NCBI RefSeq assembly: GCF_014773265.1
Contig: NZ_JACWMY010000001.1
Span: 682,001-746,000 of the forward strand
Origin: Mucilaginibacter pankratovii
GTDB taxonomy: Bacteria > Bacteroidota > Bacteroidia > Sphingobacteriales > Sphingobacteriaceae
DNA: 64,000 bases
Direction: 5' to 3'
Shown: in pieces, positions 44,888 to 53,572 of the stretch
How positions within the stretch are numbered: position 1 is the first letter of the stretch
Layout of the letters: each line of letters starts with the position of its first letter
Notes under the pieces: generated by a model
What the model was told of the DNA's origin: nothing
Seen by the model: the letters and a program-made list of their open reading frames with translations, nothing else
Database searches by the model: none
Translations under genes and position numbers: made by a program

Positions 44888-46120
44888 TTATTGGGGTGCT
44901 GTACCCAGCCAAAACAGGGCGTCGCTAAACATTTTGTTTTGCAGTGGCGATTTAAACACCATATCGCCATGGCCCATGTTGAGGTAGATCATCCGGTAGC
45001 GGGTATTGGTCCAAACTACCGGGATATCGCCCCCACGGATCACATCCTTTTTACCCAGGGGATAATTGGACGGATCCATAGTTAAAAGCACCTTAATGTC
45101 TTTATTATCGCGTGGGTTGGGTTTCCAGCCGTACCATTCGGTTATGGGGGCCACATAATTTTTAGGCAAGCTACGGGTAGCGGGATGCGTGTTATCATCT
45201 ACAATGAGTTTTGCAGGCAGCGGCGGCCAGTTGTTGTTATAAAAGGTAGCCCCCAAAAAGTTTACTATCCAGGGCCATTTGGTGGTTTTATCGTTATAGC
45301 CCGATACGTGGTAGCCCATCCAGGCGCCGCCGTTCTCCATAAAATCCTCAAAAGTTTTACGCTGCGCCTCATCCTGCGGGAAATCATTTATCCACATCAC
45401 CACTTGGTAATCCTTCACGTTCTCTGGGTTCAGTTTTTTCCAGTCGGTTGTGATTTCGAATACGAAATTCTGCGCGGCTGCCAATTTTGTATAAAAGCTG
45501 ATGCAGTCGCGGGCAAAATCAACATGGTCCGACTCGACTATGGTAGAGTAAAATGCCAGCACCCTAAATTTTGGTTGAAGCGCTACGGTATTTAAGCCCA
45601 GGCTGTTTTGCAGCGACTTTTGCATTTTACCCAATGCCGCAACAAAGCCCGTAAAAAGGTTATCATCCTCTGCCGACCATGGTTTACCATTTTTGTAATC
45701 GCGCCAGCGGTATTCCAGCTTCGAGTATTCGTTACTGATGCCGGGTTCAACAGGTTTTTCGAACACATTGGTTACCATAACGCGATAGCCCACAGCGGTG
45801 TGCTGTACGCTGATATCGGCTCGCATCCAGTAATAATGCCCGTCGTCGCTAACCGGTATCTTGAATATTCCCACACCCTTTACCTGGTGGTTTTGTTTAT
45901 CGATAGCTGTTAAGCCGCTTCCGGGAAAGGCAAATTCGGCTTTAAACCATTTTGCTGCTTTGTTCAGCACTTCGGCTTCGGTGGTTTTTCCGATAGTGGC
46001 GTAGGTAGAATCGTATACTATTTTGCCCTGTATTACAGGCAGCATTACCTTTGGCTCGCGTTTTTGCGCTAAGGTTGCTAAAGGAAGCAGGAGGCAGATG
46101 AGTAAGAATCTGTTAAGCAT
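44888..46120 (-). CDS. Exported ThuA-domain protein with an N-terminal DUF4468-like domain
   Basis: 410 residues with a signal peptide (FLLICLLLPLATLAQ). Residues about 30-150 resemble DUF4468 (GKIVYDSTYATIGKTTEAEV, LNKAAKWFKAEFAF, YYWMRADISVQHTAVGYRVM), a TBP-like fold common in Bacteroidota envelopes. From about 185 a ThuA (class I amidotransferase-like) domain follows: VLAFYSTIVESDHVDFARDC, VVMWINDFPQ, NGGAWMGYHVSGYND, DIPVVWTNTRYRMIYLNMGH. ThuA proteins are linked to trehalose or other sugar use, but their chemistry is unsettled. It is the last gene of a - strand run behind a GH9 enzyme and a second ThuA protein. Confidence 0.83.
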   Translation of the reverse strand: MLNRFLLICLLLPLATLAQKREPKVMLPVIQGKIVYDSTYATIGKTTEAEVLNKAAKWFKAEFAFPGSGLTAIDKQNHQVKGVGIFKIPVSDDGHYYWMRADISVQHTAVGYRVMVTNVFEKPVEPGISNEYSKLEYRWRDYKNGKPWSAEDDNLFTGFVAALGKMQKSLQNSLGLNTVALQPKFRVLAFYSTIVESDHVDFARDCISFYTKLAAAQNFVFEITTDWKKLNPENVKDYQVVMWINDFPQDEAQRKTFEDFMENGGAWMGYHVSGYNDKTTKWPWIVNFLGATFYNNNWPPLPAKLIVDDNTHPATRSLPKNYVAPITEWYGWKPNPRDNKDIKVLLTMDPSNYPLGKKDVIRGGDIPVVWTNTRYRMIYLNMGHGDMVFKSPLQNKMFSDALFWLGTAPQ

Positions 46121-46138
46121 TGTGATAAGGTTTAGCGT

Positions 46139-46897
46139 TTATTTTTTTGTAGCGGCCCAGAATATGGCATTGCTGAAAAGCCGCTTGTAATTAGCGTCGT
46201 CGAAAAGCACCGGCGAATGGCCCATAAAAATGTAAACGTTGCGGGCTTTAACAGCCGGGTTGGTCCATATCACCGGGTGATCACCCATTTTTACATCGCT
46301 TGCGGGTGTATAAGTATTTTCATCAACTGATGCTAAAACCTTTACGTTAGGCCTCGGGCTTTTGTCATAGGTGTACCACTCCTCTTTCTGTATCCAAAAG
46401 CATGAGGGTATACCTTTCATTACCGGGTGGGCTTTATCTCCTACATTCACCTGCCCTTTTGCAAAACCGGGGATATAGTTTTTAAACCTCACCTGGCCCA
46501 TAAATTGGTGGAACCATGGCCACATCTGGAAGCCGTCAAACTCGCCCAGTAGCGTGGCGTGATGGAAGCCTATCCAACCTCCCCTGTCCTCATTAATATA
46601 TTGCTCAAACGCTTTTACGGCCTTATCGTTCCAGGAATAGGGCGGAAAATCCAACTGGATAAATAACTGGTATTTGCTTAAAAAGGCGCTGTCGATGGTA
46701 TCCGTGTTGGTAATATAGTCCACCGTAAAATTGCTGTCGGCGGCAAGTTTATCCAGCCACACTTTTGCCACTTTTGAGTATTCGATATGATTTCCGCCGT
46801 TCTCGTAGATGGCTATTACTTTAAAGCGTGGCGCTTTTTGCGCCTGGCATGCAAAGGCAAAAAGGCAGAGCAGGATTATCAGGAGTGATCTTTTCAT
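46139..46897 (-). CDS. Exported ThuA-like protein
   Basis: 252 residues with a signal peptide (LLIILLCLFAFACQAQ). The ThuA fold covers nearly all of the mature protein: FKVIAIYENGGNHIEYSKVA, YQLFIQLDFPPYSWNDKAVK, GGWIGFHHATLLGEFDGF, HPVMKGIPSCFWIQKEEWYT, DHPVIWTNPAVKARNVYIFM and GHSPVLFDD. It resembles the C-terminal half of the protein encoded 18 bp downstream, suggesting an old duplication. It lies between that gene and the GH9 gene on the same strand. The enzymatic reaction is not established for the family. Confidence 0.87.
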   Translation of the reverse strand: MKRSLLIILLCLFAFACQAQKAPRFKVIAIYENGGNHIEYSKVAKVWLDKLAADSNFTVDYITNTDTIDSAFLSKYQLFIQLDFPPYSWNDKAVKAFEQYINEDRGGWIGFHHATLLGEFDGFQMWPWFHQFMGQVRFKNYIPGFAKGQVNVGDKAHPVMKGIPSCFWIQKEEWYTYDKSPRPNVKVLASVDENTYTPASDVKMGDHPVIWTNPAVKARNVYIFMGHSPVLFDDANYKRLFSNAIFWAATKK

Positions 46898-46942
46898 ATA
46901 TGGATATCTATGTATTGATGTAAGGATACAAGGCGGCGGGGT

Positions 46943-48787
46943 TTATTGTGTGGCTACGGCTAACAAATACCAGGCGGCGTGTGGTAACCATTGCTCCGCC
47001 CAGCGCCAGTCGGAATCTTTGCCTGATACGGCGTACGGGATATTAAAATCGATATCGTGCTCGTCTTCAAAGCCGGAGGTAATGCCGTTAACAATGCCGC
47101 CCGGTGCGTTGGTATATTCAAACGTCCCGAAAAAACCATAGGTGGGATTGTTATGGCCGGTTCCCTGCAGCATGCTGGCATCAAACGGGTTTAATCCGAG
47201 GATCCAGTTCAGCTGGTCGAGCGCAAATCCCTGCAGTTGGTCATGAAATGGTTTATCATCCTTAAACAATTGCGCGGCCATTTTCGCTGCCGTGGCCACC
47301 GAGCCCAGCCGGGCATTCTCTCCCTGCCACCATGGCGAGGCATCGCTTCCATGCGGAAAAAAGAACGAGCTGCGGCGCTTGCCCAAAGTGTCCTGTACCA
47401 ACTGGCGACTATAGCCAAAAGGATTATTCACTTCTTTGGTAATACCCAACTCAAACTGAAGCGATGCCTTTACGGCAGCTTTTATTTTTTGCTGTGTAGC
47501 TGCCGGGGCCAGCGGATAAAAATTTAACAGGCTTACTACCGGCATCCCCGCGTCAGAAGGATGGAAATACGGCCTGTCCTGATCATCGGCGCGCCAGTAA
47601 TTTTTGTATTTGTCCCATGCCGCAAGTCTGCCTAAAAGGTTATTGGCGCGGCGCTCCGCTGCTGCTTTATAAACATCTTTTTGGGTAACTTTATACAGCT
47701 CGGTAGCGGCGCTCAGGGCGCAATAATCGTCGAGAATATTTTCTTTCCCATCATAATCAACTTCGGCGTTTTTTTCTTCAAGGAAGGTGAAGGCATTTTC
47801 AGCTGCCTTTAAATAATCGGCGTTGCTGTATTCGCCCGATGTGGGGTAAGCAGATGCCATGGCCAGCGAAGCGATAGCCAGGCCACCGCCAGATCGGTAA
47901 CTGGCCAGGTAACTCTGCAGGCTTTTTTGTTCGATGGTTTTGGTGAATGATTGGTTTTTATTTTGCTTAATGCGATAGCTGCCTTCATCGGGTTGTATCA
48001 CCCTATCCTTCGGCAACTTGCCCGGCCCCGGTGCACCAACCGAGCGGTAGAACGAGCCATTTTTTACCTGCAGCCTCACCAGGTAATCGGCACCGTACAT
48101 GGCTTCATCCAAAATGCGGCGGTTAAACTGGCGATAATCGGTACCTGGGCGGGCGCTTAAAAGTTCATAGGTTTTAAACAGGCTCCAGTCGGTAAGGGAA
48201 ATTTGCTGCGGATTAAAGTAAACAGAAAATGAGAGGTGCGACAGATGCTTGCCATAATCGCCGGTGGCATCGTACCAACCGCCATGTACATCTACGGTAT
48301 CTTTGCCTTTGCCCGAGAGGGTTAGCGTATGGTCGGCCTTATCAAACAGACCCGAACTGCGCTGCCCTTTAAAATAGTATACTACTTCTGATATGGTTTT
48401 CTGCTCCAGCAGGTTTTTACCGATGGCAAATGGAAAAGAGCTTACCGTTTTTTGTGGCAATGTAACTACCAACTTATAATTGCCAATAGTAGTAAACGCG
48501 CTGAAATCGATGATGTAAAACTGCCAGTGCTTCCATTTATCTACCGCGCCGCTGTAAACTACTTTACCGGAAAATGCTTCCTTGCCGCTTTCGGCATCTA
48601 CCAGTTTAAATCTACCGACGGCAATTTTATTTTCGGCAACCAATACGGCATGTTTGGGTTTATCAAATTCATAACCTACATGGTTGGTAACAACTTTTAC
48701 CTGTTGCGCCATGGCATAAGCAGGCAGCGCCAGTAGCAGGCATAGCATCGGTTTTTTTTGCAGCAAAATATATTCCCTTCTTCTCAT
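46943..48787 (-). CDS. Glycoside hydrolase family 9 (endoglucanase-like), exported
   Basis: 614 residues with a signal peptide (PMLCLLLALPAYAMAQ). An N-terminal CelD_N immunoglobulin-like domain (VVTNHVGYEFDKPKHAVLVA, to about 115) is followed by the GH9 (alpha/alpha)6 barrel: GGWYDATGDYGKHLSHLSFS carries the catalytic base aspartates (family DAGDYGKY), LDEAMYGADYLVRLQVKNGS follows, and the acid region lies in GFEDEHDIDFNIPYAVSG near the end. GH9 enzymes hydrolyse beta-1,4-glucans, and some act on glucosamine-containing oligosaccharides. It is the first gene of the - strand trio with two ThuA proteins. A start at the internal Met of the signal peptide is also possible. Confidence 0.9.
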   Translation of the reverse strand: MRRREYILLQKKPMLCLLLALPAYAMAQQVKVVTNHVGYEFDKPKHAVLVAENKIAVGRFKLVDAESGKEAFSGKVVYSGAVDKWKHWQFYIIDFSAFTTIGNYKLVVTLPQKTVSSFPFAIGKNLLEQKTISEVVYYFKGQRSSGLFDKADHTLTLSGKGKDTVDVHGGWYDATGDYGKHLSHLSFSVYFNPQQISLTDWSLFKTYELLSARPGTDYRQFNRRILDEAMYGADYLVRLQVKNGSFYRSVGAPGPGKLPKDRVIQPDEGSYRIKQNKNQSFTKTIEQKSLQSYLASYRSGGGLAIASLAMASAYPTSGEYSNADYLKAAENAFTFLEEKNAEVDYDGKENILDDYCALSAATELYKVTQKDVYKAAAERRANNLLGRLAAWDKYKNYWRADDQDRPYFHPSDAGMPVVSLLNFYPLAPAATQQKIKAAVKASLQFELGITKEVNNPFGYSRQLVQDTLGKRRSSFFFPHGSDASPWWQGENARLGSVATAAKMAAQLFKDDKPFHDQLQGFALDQLNWILGLNPFDASMLQGTGHNNPTYGFFGTFEYTNAPGGIVNGITSGFEDEHDIDFNIPYAVSGKDSDWRWAEQWLPHAAWYLLAVATQ

Positions 48788-48860
48788 ATATAGCGTGTAT
48801 TGGCAGTATTCGAACTGTAGTGGGCGACACCTCTATAGTCTCTTGTCGCTCGCATATTTA

Positions 48861-48995
48861 ACTCACCCCGGGTTCGCTAACGCTGCCCGACCCTCTCTCC
48901 GCAAGCAGAAAGAAGGTTAAAAACAAAAATAAAAATCTCCCCTCTTTGCGCAGCAGAGAGGGGTTGGGCCTGCCTGCCGGTAGGCAGGGGTGAGT
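48861..48995. repeat. Palindromic intergenic repeat element
   Basis: The element is symmetric about ~48928: actcacccc (48861-48869) faces ggggtgagt (48987-48995), and ccctctctccgc (about 48891-48902) faces gcagcagagaggg (48950-48962). It also contains a near-perfect palindrome cctgcctgccggtaggcagg (48969-48988). This is the style of dispersed REP-like elements in Bacteroidota genomes. Confidence 0.7.
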
Positions 48996-49085
48996 CAACT
49001 CGTGTCGCGGACATTTGCACCGTGTTTCGAACACTCCAGGTTTACTATCCAAAGCTAAAGCATTATGTACCCCGCAGACAATTTT

Positions 49086-49107
49086 ATACCACTACAACAG
49101 CACTACC
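49086..49107. promoter_or_regulatory. Candidate operator: direct repeat of cactac spaced 11 bp
   Basis: ccactac (49089-49095) and gcactac (49100-49106) are 11 bp apart, one helical turn. The same repeat recurs inverted at 49208-49225. Both lie upstream of the PTS operon. Confidence 0.45.
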
Positions 49108-49204
49108 AGCAATAAATACTTGAATTTATTGCACCCGTTTCAAAGGTCTCCAATGGCCGACATTCCTCCAGATCATTTCATTTTAGAAATTCATTATCCG
49201 GCCT

Positions 49205-49228
49205 GTAGTAGTGGTATTGTAGTGGCTG
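49205..49228. promoter_or_regulatory. Candidate operator: gtagtgg direct repeat spaced 11 bp
   Basis: gtagtgg occurs at 49208-49214 and again at 49219-49225, exactly 11 bp apart. It is the inverse of the pair at 49089-49106 and lies about 95 bp before the EIIA start. Confidence 0.5.
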
Positions 49229-49318
49229 TAAAATAGCAATTGATTAAAGTTTGGCGGATAATTGCAATGTATCAGCACCAATATAAAACGCGCCGCTGAA
49301 GCCTTAATAAACCTATAC

Positions 49319-49756
49319 ATGTCCACTACAGAAAAGACCAGGAAATTCCTGATAGCAACGCATGGCAAACTGGCCGGGGGTGTAAAGTCCTCCCTCGATA
49401 TTATTACCGGTGCCGCCGATAACGTTTTTTTGATCGAGGCTTATGTGGATGAGAGCCGCTCTGTTGAGGATGATATAAAAGCGGTTATAGCCCAGCTTAC
49501 CGAGAACGATGAACTGATCGCGTTTACCGATCTGCTTGGCGGCAGTATCACCAATCAAATTTTGCAGCACGCCAGCCAAAAGAATGTACATGTGGTATCG
49601 GGCTTTAACCTGGCGCTGGTGATAGAAATTTTATTAGCTGATACCGATGCCCCCGCCGAAGAGGTAATAGCAGAAGCTATAGAAAATGCCAAACAGCAGA
49701 TGGTTTATGTAAATACCCTGTTAGCTGCCCAAAATACGGAGGAGGACCATGATTAA
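49319..49756 (+). CDS. PTS mannose-family EIIA component
   Basis: The ATG at 49319 is chosen (145 residues), since the 19 codons upstream in the same frame do not belong to the family. EIIA-Man fold: KFLIATHGKLAGGVKSSLDI with the phospho-accepting His15, VFLIEAYVDESRSVEDDIKA, LIAFTDLLGGSITNQILQ and VHVVSGFNLALVIEILL. It takes phosphate from HPr and passes it to EIIB in the cytoplasm. The gene opens the PTS operon and overlaps the EIIB start by 8 bp, so translation is probably coupled. Its family carries mannose, glucosamine, galactosamine, fructose or sorbose. Confidence 0.92.
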   Translation: MSTTEKTRKFLIATHGKLAGGVKSSLDIITGAADNVFLIEAYVDESRSVEDDIKAVIAQLTENDELIAFTDLLGGSITNQILQHASQKNVHVVSGFNLALVIEILLADTDAPAEEVIAEAIENAKQQMVYVNTLLAAQNTEEDHD

Positions 49757-50219
49757 ACTGGTACGCATAGACGACCGCCTGGTGCATGGGCAGGTTGCCT
49801 TCACCTGGACACCCGCCCTCGGCGCCGACTGCCTGCTTATTGCCAACGATAAAGTAGCCGCAGACGAGTTTATGAAGATGACCTTAAACCTGGCCAAACC
49901 GCCCGGTACCCGCCTTTTAATAAAATCGGTTGAGGCAGCAGCTACCTTTTTAAACGACGAGAAAAGTAAAAACGCAAAAGTGCTTGTCCTCATCAACAGC
50001 ATTAAAGACGCGGCAGCCTTGGCCGACAGCGTACCGGCAATAACCTCTATAAACTTTGGGGGACTTCGGTCAAAAGAAGGCTCAAGGTTGATATCAAAGG
50101 CCATTGCGGTTAACGAGGAGGATATCTCTATTATAAAAGATCTGTTAGTGAAAGGGATTGAGCTGGAGGTAAGGCAGGTGCCTACAGATACCCGGCAGTT
50201 TTTACAAAACCTGATATGA
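49749..50219 (+). CDS. PTS mannose-family EIIB component
   Basis: 156 residues of typical EIIB-Man size. The phosphorylation motif RIDDRLVHGQVAFTW places the active histidine at His13. Other family segments are LLIANDKVAADEFMKMTLNL, GTRLLIKSVEAAATFL, INFGGLRSKEGSRLISKAIA and a final LEVRQVPTDTRQFL. It receives phosphate from EIIA and phosphorylates the sugar during transport through EIIC-EIID. It overlaps the EIIA gene by 8 bp; the EIIC-EIID start follows after 38 bp. Confidence 0.94.
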   Translation: MIKLVRIDDRLVHGQVAFTWTPALGADCLLIANDKVAADEFMKMTLNLAKPPGTRLLIKSVEAAATFLNDEKSKNAKVLVLINSIKDAAALADSVPAITSINFGGLRSKEGSRLISKAIAVNEEDISIIKDLLVKGIELEVRQVPTDTRQFLQNLI

Positions 50220-50257
50220 TAATGAACAATATATAACCAATTACAAACCAATAAACC

Positions 50258-51844
50258 TTGACCCTAACCTATTTACTCATCGCCCTCATCGCGATGTTTG
50301 GACACTCGGAAGACCTGATGGGCACTACGCTGCTCAGTCGCCCGCTGGTGCTTGGCCCGCTGGTGGGGCTTGTACTGGGCGATGTAACGCAGGGCGTGAT
50401 GATAGGTGCCACGCTGGAACTGATATTTATGGGGAACATCAAAGTGGGTGCTGCCATTCCACCGGATGTTATTACGGGCGGGGTATTGGGCACGGCTTTC
50501 GCCATACTATCGGGCAAGGGGCCTGCTATTGCGCTGGCCATTGCGGTGCCGGTTTCCATATTGGCCGAGATGGTGATAAGCGGCTTATTTGTATTTAGGG
50601 CAGTGTTGAATAAAAAATTCAGTCAATACGCAGAGGATGGAAATTACAAAGGCATTGAGCGGCTGCATATCCTGTCGGGCCTTTTAAAACCCCTGCTAAT
50701 GGGAACTATTATCCTGTTAACGCTGAACCTTGGTGCGCCGGCTATCAAATCTTTACTGGATAGCATACCGCCATGGGTGCAAACAGGCCTGCAGGTTGCC
50801 GGCAATATGCTGCCCGCATTAGGCTTTGCACTGCTGCTTAACCTTATGTTCAACAAAAAAATGGCACCTTACTTTTTTCTGGGTTTTATGCTGGCCGCCT
50901 ATTTAAAACTGCCGGTAATTGCCATTGGCGGTTTTGGGTTGATCATAGCGCTGCTGGTAACCCAGGTAAGCGAGAAACCGGTTGCGGATGACGACGACAA
51001 TTTTGGTAGCGAAGATGAACAACCCGAAACACCACAACAAACACATAGCCTAAGCAAAAAAGATCTCCGCAGCTTATTCTTCCGCTCCTTGTTTTTAGAG
51101 GCCAACTTTAACTTCGAAACATGGCAAAACACGGGCTTTGCCTTTGCCATTATACCGGTGCTTAAAAAAATATACCATACCAGGCAAACAATGGCGGCGG
51201 CTTTAAAAAGGCACTTGACTTTTTTTAACACCAGTCCGTATGGGTCCACGCTAATCTTAGGGATAACCGCTGCTATGGAGGAGCAAAACAGCCTCGACAA
51301 CGAATTTGACGAGGAATCTATCAACTCGGTAAAACTTGGGTTGATGGGGCCGCTGGCCGGCGTGTTCGATTCTTTGTTCTGGGGTACCTTTAAGGTGATT
51401 GCCGCAGGTGTAGGTACATCGCTCGCCATCAACGGCAATATCATGGGGCCAGTGCTTTTTCTACTGATATTTAACGTGCCGCACCTGCTTTTGCGTTACA
51501 AACTCACTTTTGTAGGTTACAATGCGGGTACCAAATTCCTGCAAAGCCTGGCTAAAAACAATGTAATGGACCGGCTTATCAAAGGTTCATCCATATTGGG
51601 GCTCATGGTGGTTGGCGCCATGCCGGCGACGCTCATGAATATTACCACGCCCCTGCAGATAGGTAACAAAGGGTCGGCCATTGGCTTACAAAGCATTTTA
51701 AACCAGGTAGTGCCGGCCATAATACCACTGGGACTTACCTTTTTAGTTTACTACTTCGTCAAAAAAAATATAAAAACCACTTACCTGCTCATAGGTCTGC
51801 TCTTGCTTGGTTTTGCGGGAAGCGTTATCCACCTGTTTGCATAA
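50258..51844 (+). CDS. Fused PTS mannose-family EIIC-EIID permease
   Basis: 528 residues. The start is a TTG: an in-frame TAA at 50252 leaves no earlier codon, and later ATGs would cut into the first helix (TYLLIALIAMFG). Residues 1-240 are EIIC (VGLVLGDVTQGVMIGATLEL, PPDVITGGVLGTAFAI). An acidic linker follows (DDDDNFGSEDEQPETPQQ). From about 260 comes EIID (FFRSLFLEANFNFETWQNTG, FFNTSPYGSTLILGITAAME, GLMGPLAGVFDSLFWGTFKV, and C-terminal helices). These two subunits form the mannose-type permease and are normally separate proteins; here they are one chain in a single uninterrupted frame. EI follows after 12 bp. Confidence 0.93.
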   Translation: MTLTYLLIALIAMFGHSEDLMGTTLLSRPLVLGPLVGLVLGDVTQGVMIGATLELIFMGNIKVGAAIPPDVITGGVLGTAFAILSGKGPAIALAIAVPVSILAEMVISGLFVFRAVLNKKFSQYAEDGNYKGIERLHILSGLLKPLLMGTIILLTLNLGAPAIKSLLDSIPPWVQTGLQVAGNMLPALGFALLLNLMFNKKMAPYFFLGFMLAAYLKLPVIAIGGFGLIIALLVTQVSEKPVADDDDNFGSEDEQPETPQQTHSLSKKDLRSLFFRSLFLEANFNFETWQNTGFAFAIIPVLKKIYHTRQTMAAALKRHLTFFNTSPYGSTLILGITAAMEEQNSLDNEFDEESINSVKLGLMGPLAGVFDSLFWGTFKVIAAGVGTSLAINGNIMGPVLFLLIFNVPHLLLRYKLTFVGYNAGTKFLQSLAKNNVMDRLIKGSSILGLMVVGAMPATLMNITTPLQIGNKGSAIGLQSILNQVVPAIIPLGLTFLVYYFVKKNIKTTYLLIGLLLLGFAGSVIHLFA

Positions 51845-51856
51845 AGAAAGATATAA

Positions 51857-53572
51857 ATGAAGGGAATTGGAGTTTCACCGGGCATTGCAGTAGGCAGGGC
51901 ATTCGTCATCAAAAAAAGTGCCCCGGCAACCAATGGCATTGTTTTACAAAGCAAAGAAGAGATCGCAGCCGAAACCGAGCGTTTCAACACTGCTGTTTTG
52001 AATGCCCTGGCCGAAATTGAAGCCATTAAAAACAGCTCCCAACTCATGCTTAATGATGACGAAATAGGCATCCTGGAAACCCAGGTGGAGTTGATCAACG
52101 ACCCGCAGATAAGGGAGGATGTACTGGCTAAAATAGAGACCGAATATAATACCGCCAACGATGCCATGATAGCGGTTACCGCAGGTATTGTGGCACTTTT
52201 TGAAAGTATGGACGATGAATACATGCGCGCCCGCTCTGCCGATTTCCAGGATATTGGTAACCGTATCCTCAAATACATTAACCGCAACGGCGAGACCAAC
52301 AACCGCTCCTCCTTTGCGCCGGATACCATTATTATAGCTGACGACCTTACTCCATCTGATACCATTACGCTCGATTTGAACCTCGTAACCGGCTTTGCCA
52401 CACAAGCCGGCAGCAAAACTTCGCATGCGGCCATCATCGCCAAATCAAAAGGGCTGCCTGCGGTAGTTGCCTGCGGCGATGAACTGATGAACATCAACCA
52501 TAACGATTTTATCATCCTCGACGGACTGAGCGGTTTTGTTTACGTAAACCCGGATGAAGCAACCATCCGTAAATATTCGGCTAAATCAGCGTCATTCAGG
52601 CAGCAGGCCGATCTGTATAGAAACGTTAAACATCTGCCCGCCATTACTGCCGATGGTACGCAGATAAAGCTGCTGGCCAATATCTCAAGCGCCGATGATA
52701 TGGACATGGTTTTCGATAATAGCGGCGAGGGCGTCGGCCTCTTCCGCACCGAAATGCTTTTTATGGACAGGGACACTTTCCCGGATGAAGAAGAACAGTT
52801 TGAATTTTATAAAAAAGCAGTAATAAGTGCCGCGGGTTACCCGGTTACTATCCGTACTATCGATATCGGCGGTGACAAGCACCTGCCCTATTTTAACTTA
52901 CCTGCCGAACTTAACCCTTTCCTGGGTTATCGCGCCATCCGTATCTCGCTGGACCAGGAAGCGCTTTTCCTGCTGCAATTAAAAGCAATTTTAAGGGCCG
53001 CTGCATTTGGCGAGGTAAGCATCATGTTCCCGATGATCTCGAATATCAAGGAGATCCGCGATGCCAAAGCAATCCTGGAAAAGGCAAAAAAAGAATTGAT
53101 TGCTGCGGGTACAGCCTTCGATGCAAATATCAAAGTGGGTATTATGGTAGAGATCCCCTCCGCAGCGATCACGGCAGATATACTGGCCAAAGAGGTAGAC
53201 TTTTTCAGTATCGGCACCAATGATCTTTGCCAGTATACCCTCGCTGTAGACCGCATGAACGAAAAGATAAACCACCTGTACGATCCCTTTAACCCCGGTG
53301 TACTACGCCTCATCCATAATGTAATTGAACAGGGCCGGCTGCACAATATCCACGTAGGCATGTGCGGCGAAATGGCTTCGGACTCCCTTGCTACCTTGCT
53401 GCTGCTTGGCATGGGATTGCAGGAATTTTCGATGAGCGCGGCTTCCATTCCCACCATTAAAAACAGCATCATTAATACCAACATTGCCCGCGCAAAACAA
53501 ATATGTGCCGATGTAATGAAGATGGAAAGTTCGGAAAGCATTACGGCTTATTTAAAAGAAACAACGCTATGA
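51857..53572 (+). CDS. ptsI: PTS enzyme I (phosphoenolpyruvate-protein phosphotransferase)
   Basis: 571 residues, full length for enzyme I. The N-terminal HPr-binding domain begins IGVSPGIAVGRAFVI. The phospho-histidine is in GSKTSHAAIIAKSKGLPAV at His190 (189 in E. coli). The C-terminal PEP-binding barrel contains GVGLFRTEMLFMDRDTFPDE, RTIDIGGDKHLPYF, FLGYRAIRISL, SIGTNDLCQYTLAVDRMNEK and the catalytic-cysteine loop VGMCGEMASD. It transfers phosphate from PEP to HPr in the cytoplasm. Being encoded inside a sugar-specific operon, it may serve only this system. It overlaps ptsH by 4 bp. Confidence 0.96.
   Translation: MKGIGVSPGIAVGRAFVIKKSAPATNGIVLQSKEEIAAETERFNTAVLNALAEIEAIKNSSQLMLNDDEIGILETQVELINDPQIREDVLAKIETEYNTANDAMIAVTAGIVALFESMDDEYMRARSADFQDIGNRILKYINRNGETNNRSSFAPDTIIIADDLTPSDTITLDLNLVTGFATQAGSKTSHAAIIAKSKGLPAVVACGDELMNINHNDFIILDGLSGFVYVNPDEATIRKYSAKSASFRQQADLYRNVKHLPAITADGTQIKLLANISSADDMDMVFDNSGEGVGLFRTEMLFMDRDTFPDEEEQFEFYKKAVISAAGYPVTIRTIDIGGDKHLPYFNLPAELNPFLGYRAIRISLDQEALFLLQLKAILRAAAFGEVSIMFPMISNIKEIRDAKAILEKAKKELIAAGTAFDANIKVGIMVEIPSAAITADILAKEVDFFSIGTNDLCQYTLAVDRMNEKINHLYDPFNPGVLRLIHNVIEQGRLHNIHVGMCGEMASDSLATLLLLGMGLQEFSMSAASIPTIKNSIINTNIARAKQICADVMKMESSESITAYLKETTL

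Larger units (their letters stand above)
48788..49318. other. Divergent intergenic region between GH9 and the PTS operon
   Basis: About 530 bp without a credible gene. From left to right: a gtagtgg half-site at 48818-48824; a palindromic repeat element (48861-48995); then two 11-bp-spaced repeat pairs (49089-49106 and 49208-49225) that look like regulator-binding sites. Promoters for both flanking transcription units should lie here, but no clear -7/-33 elements were found. Confidence 0.6.

Noticed and set aside
49015..49236. 73-codon ORF in the GH9-PTS intergenic region
   Set aside because: It runs through the candidate operators, has no family features and a composition unlike the flanking genes; treated as non-coding.
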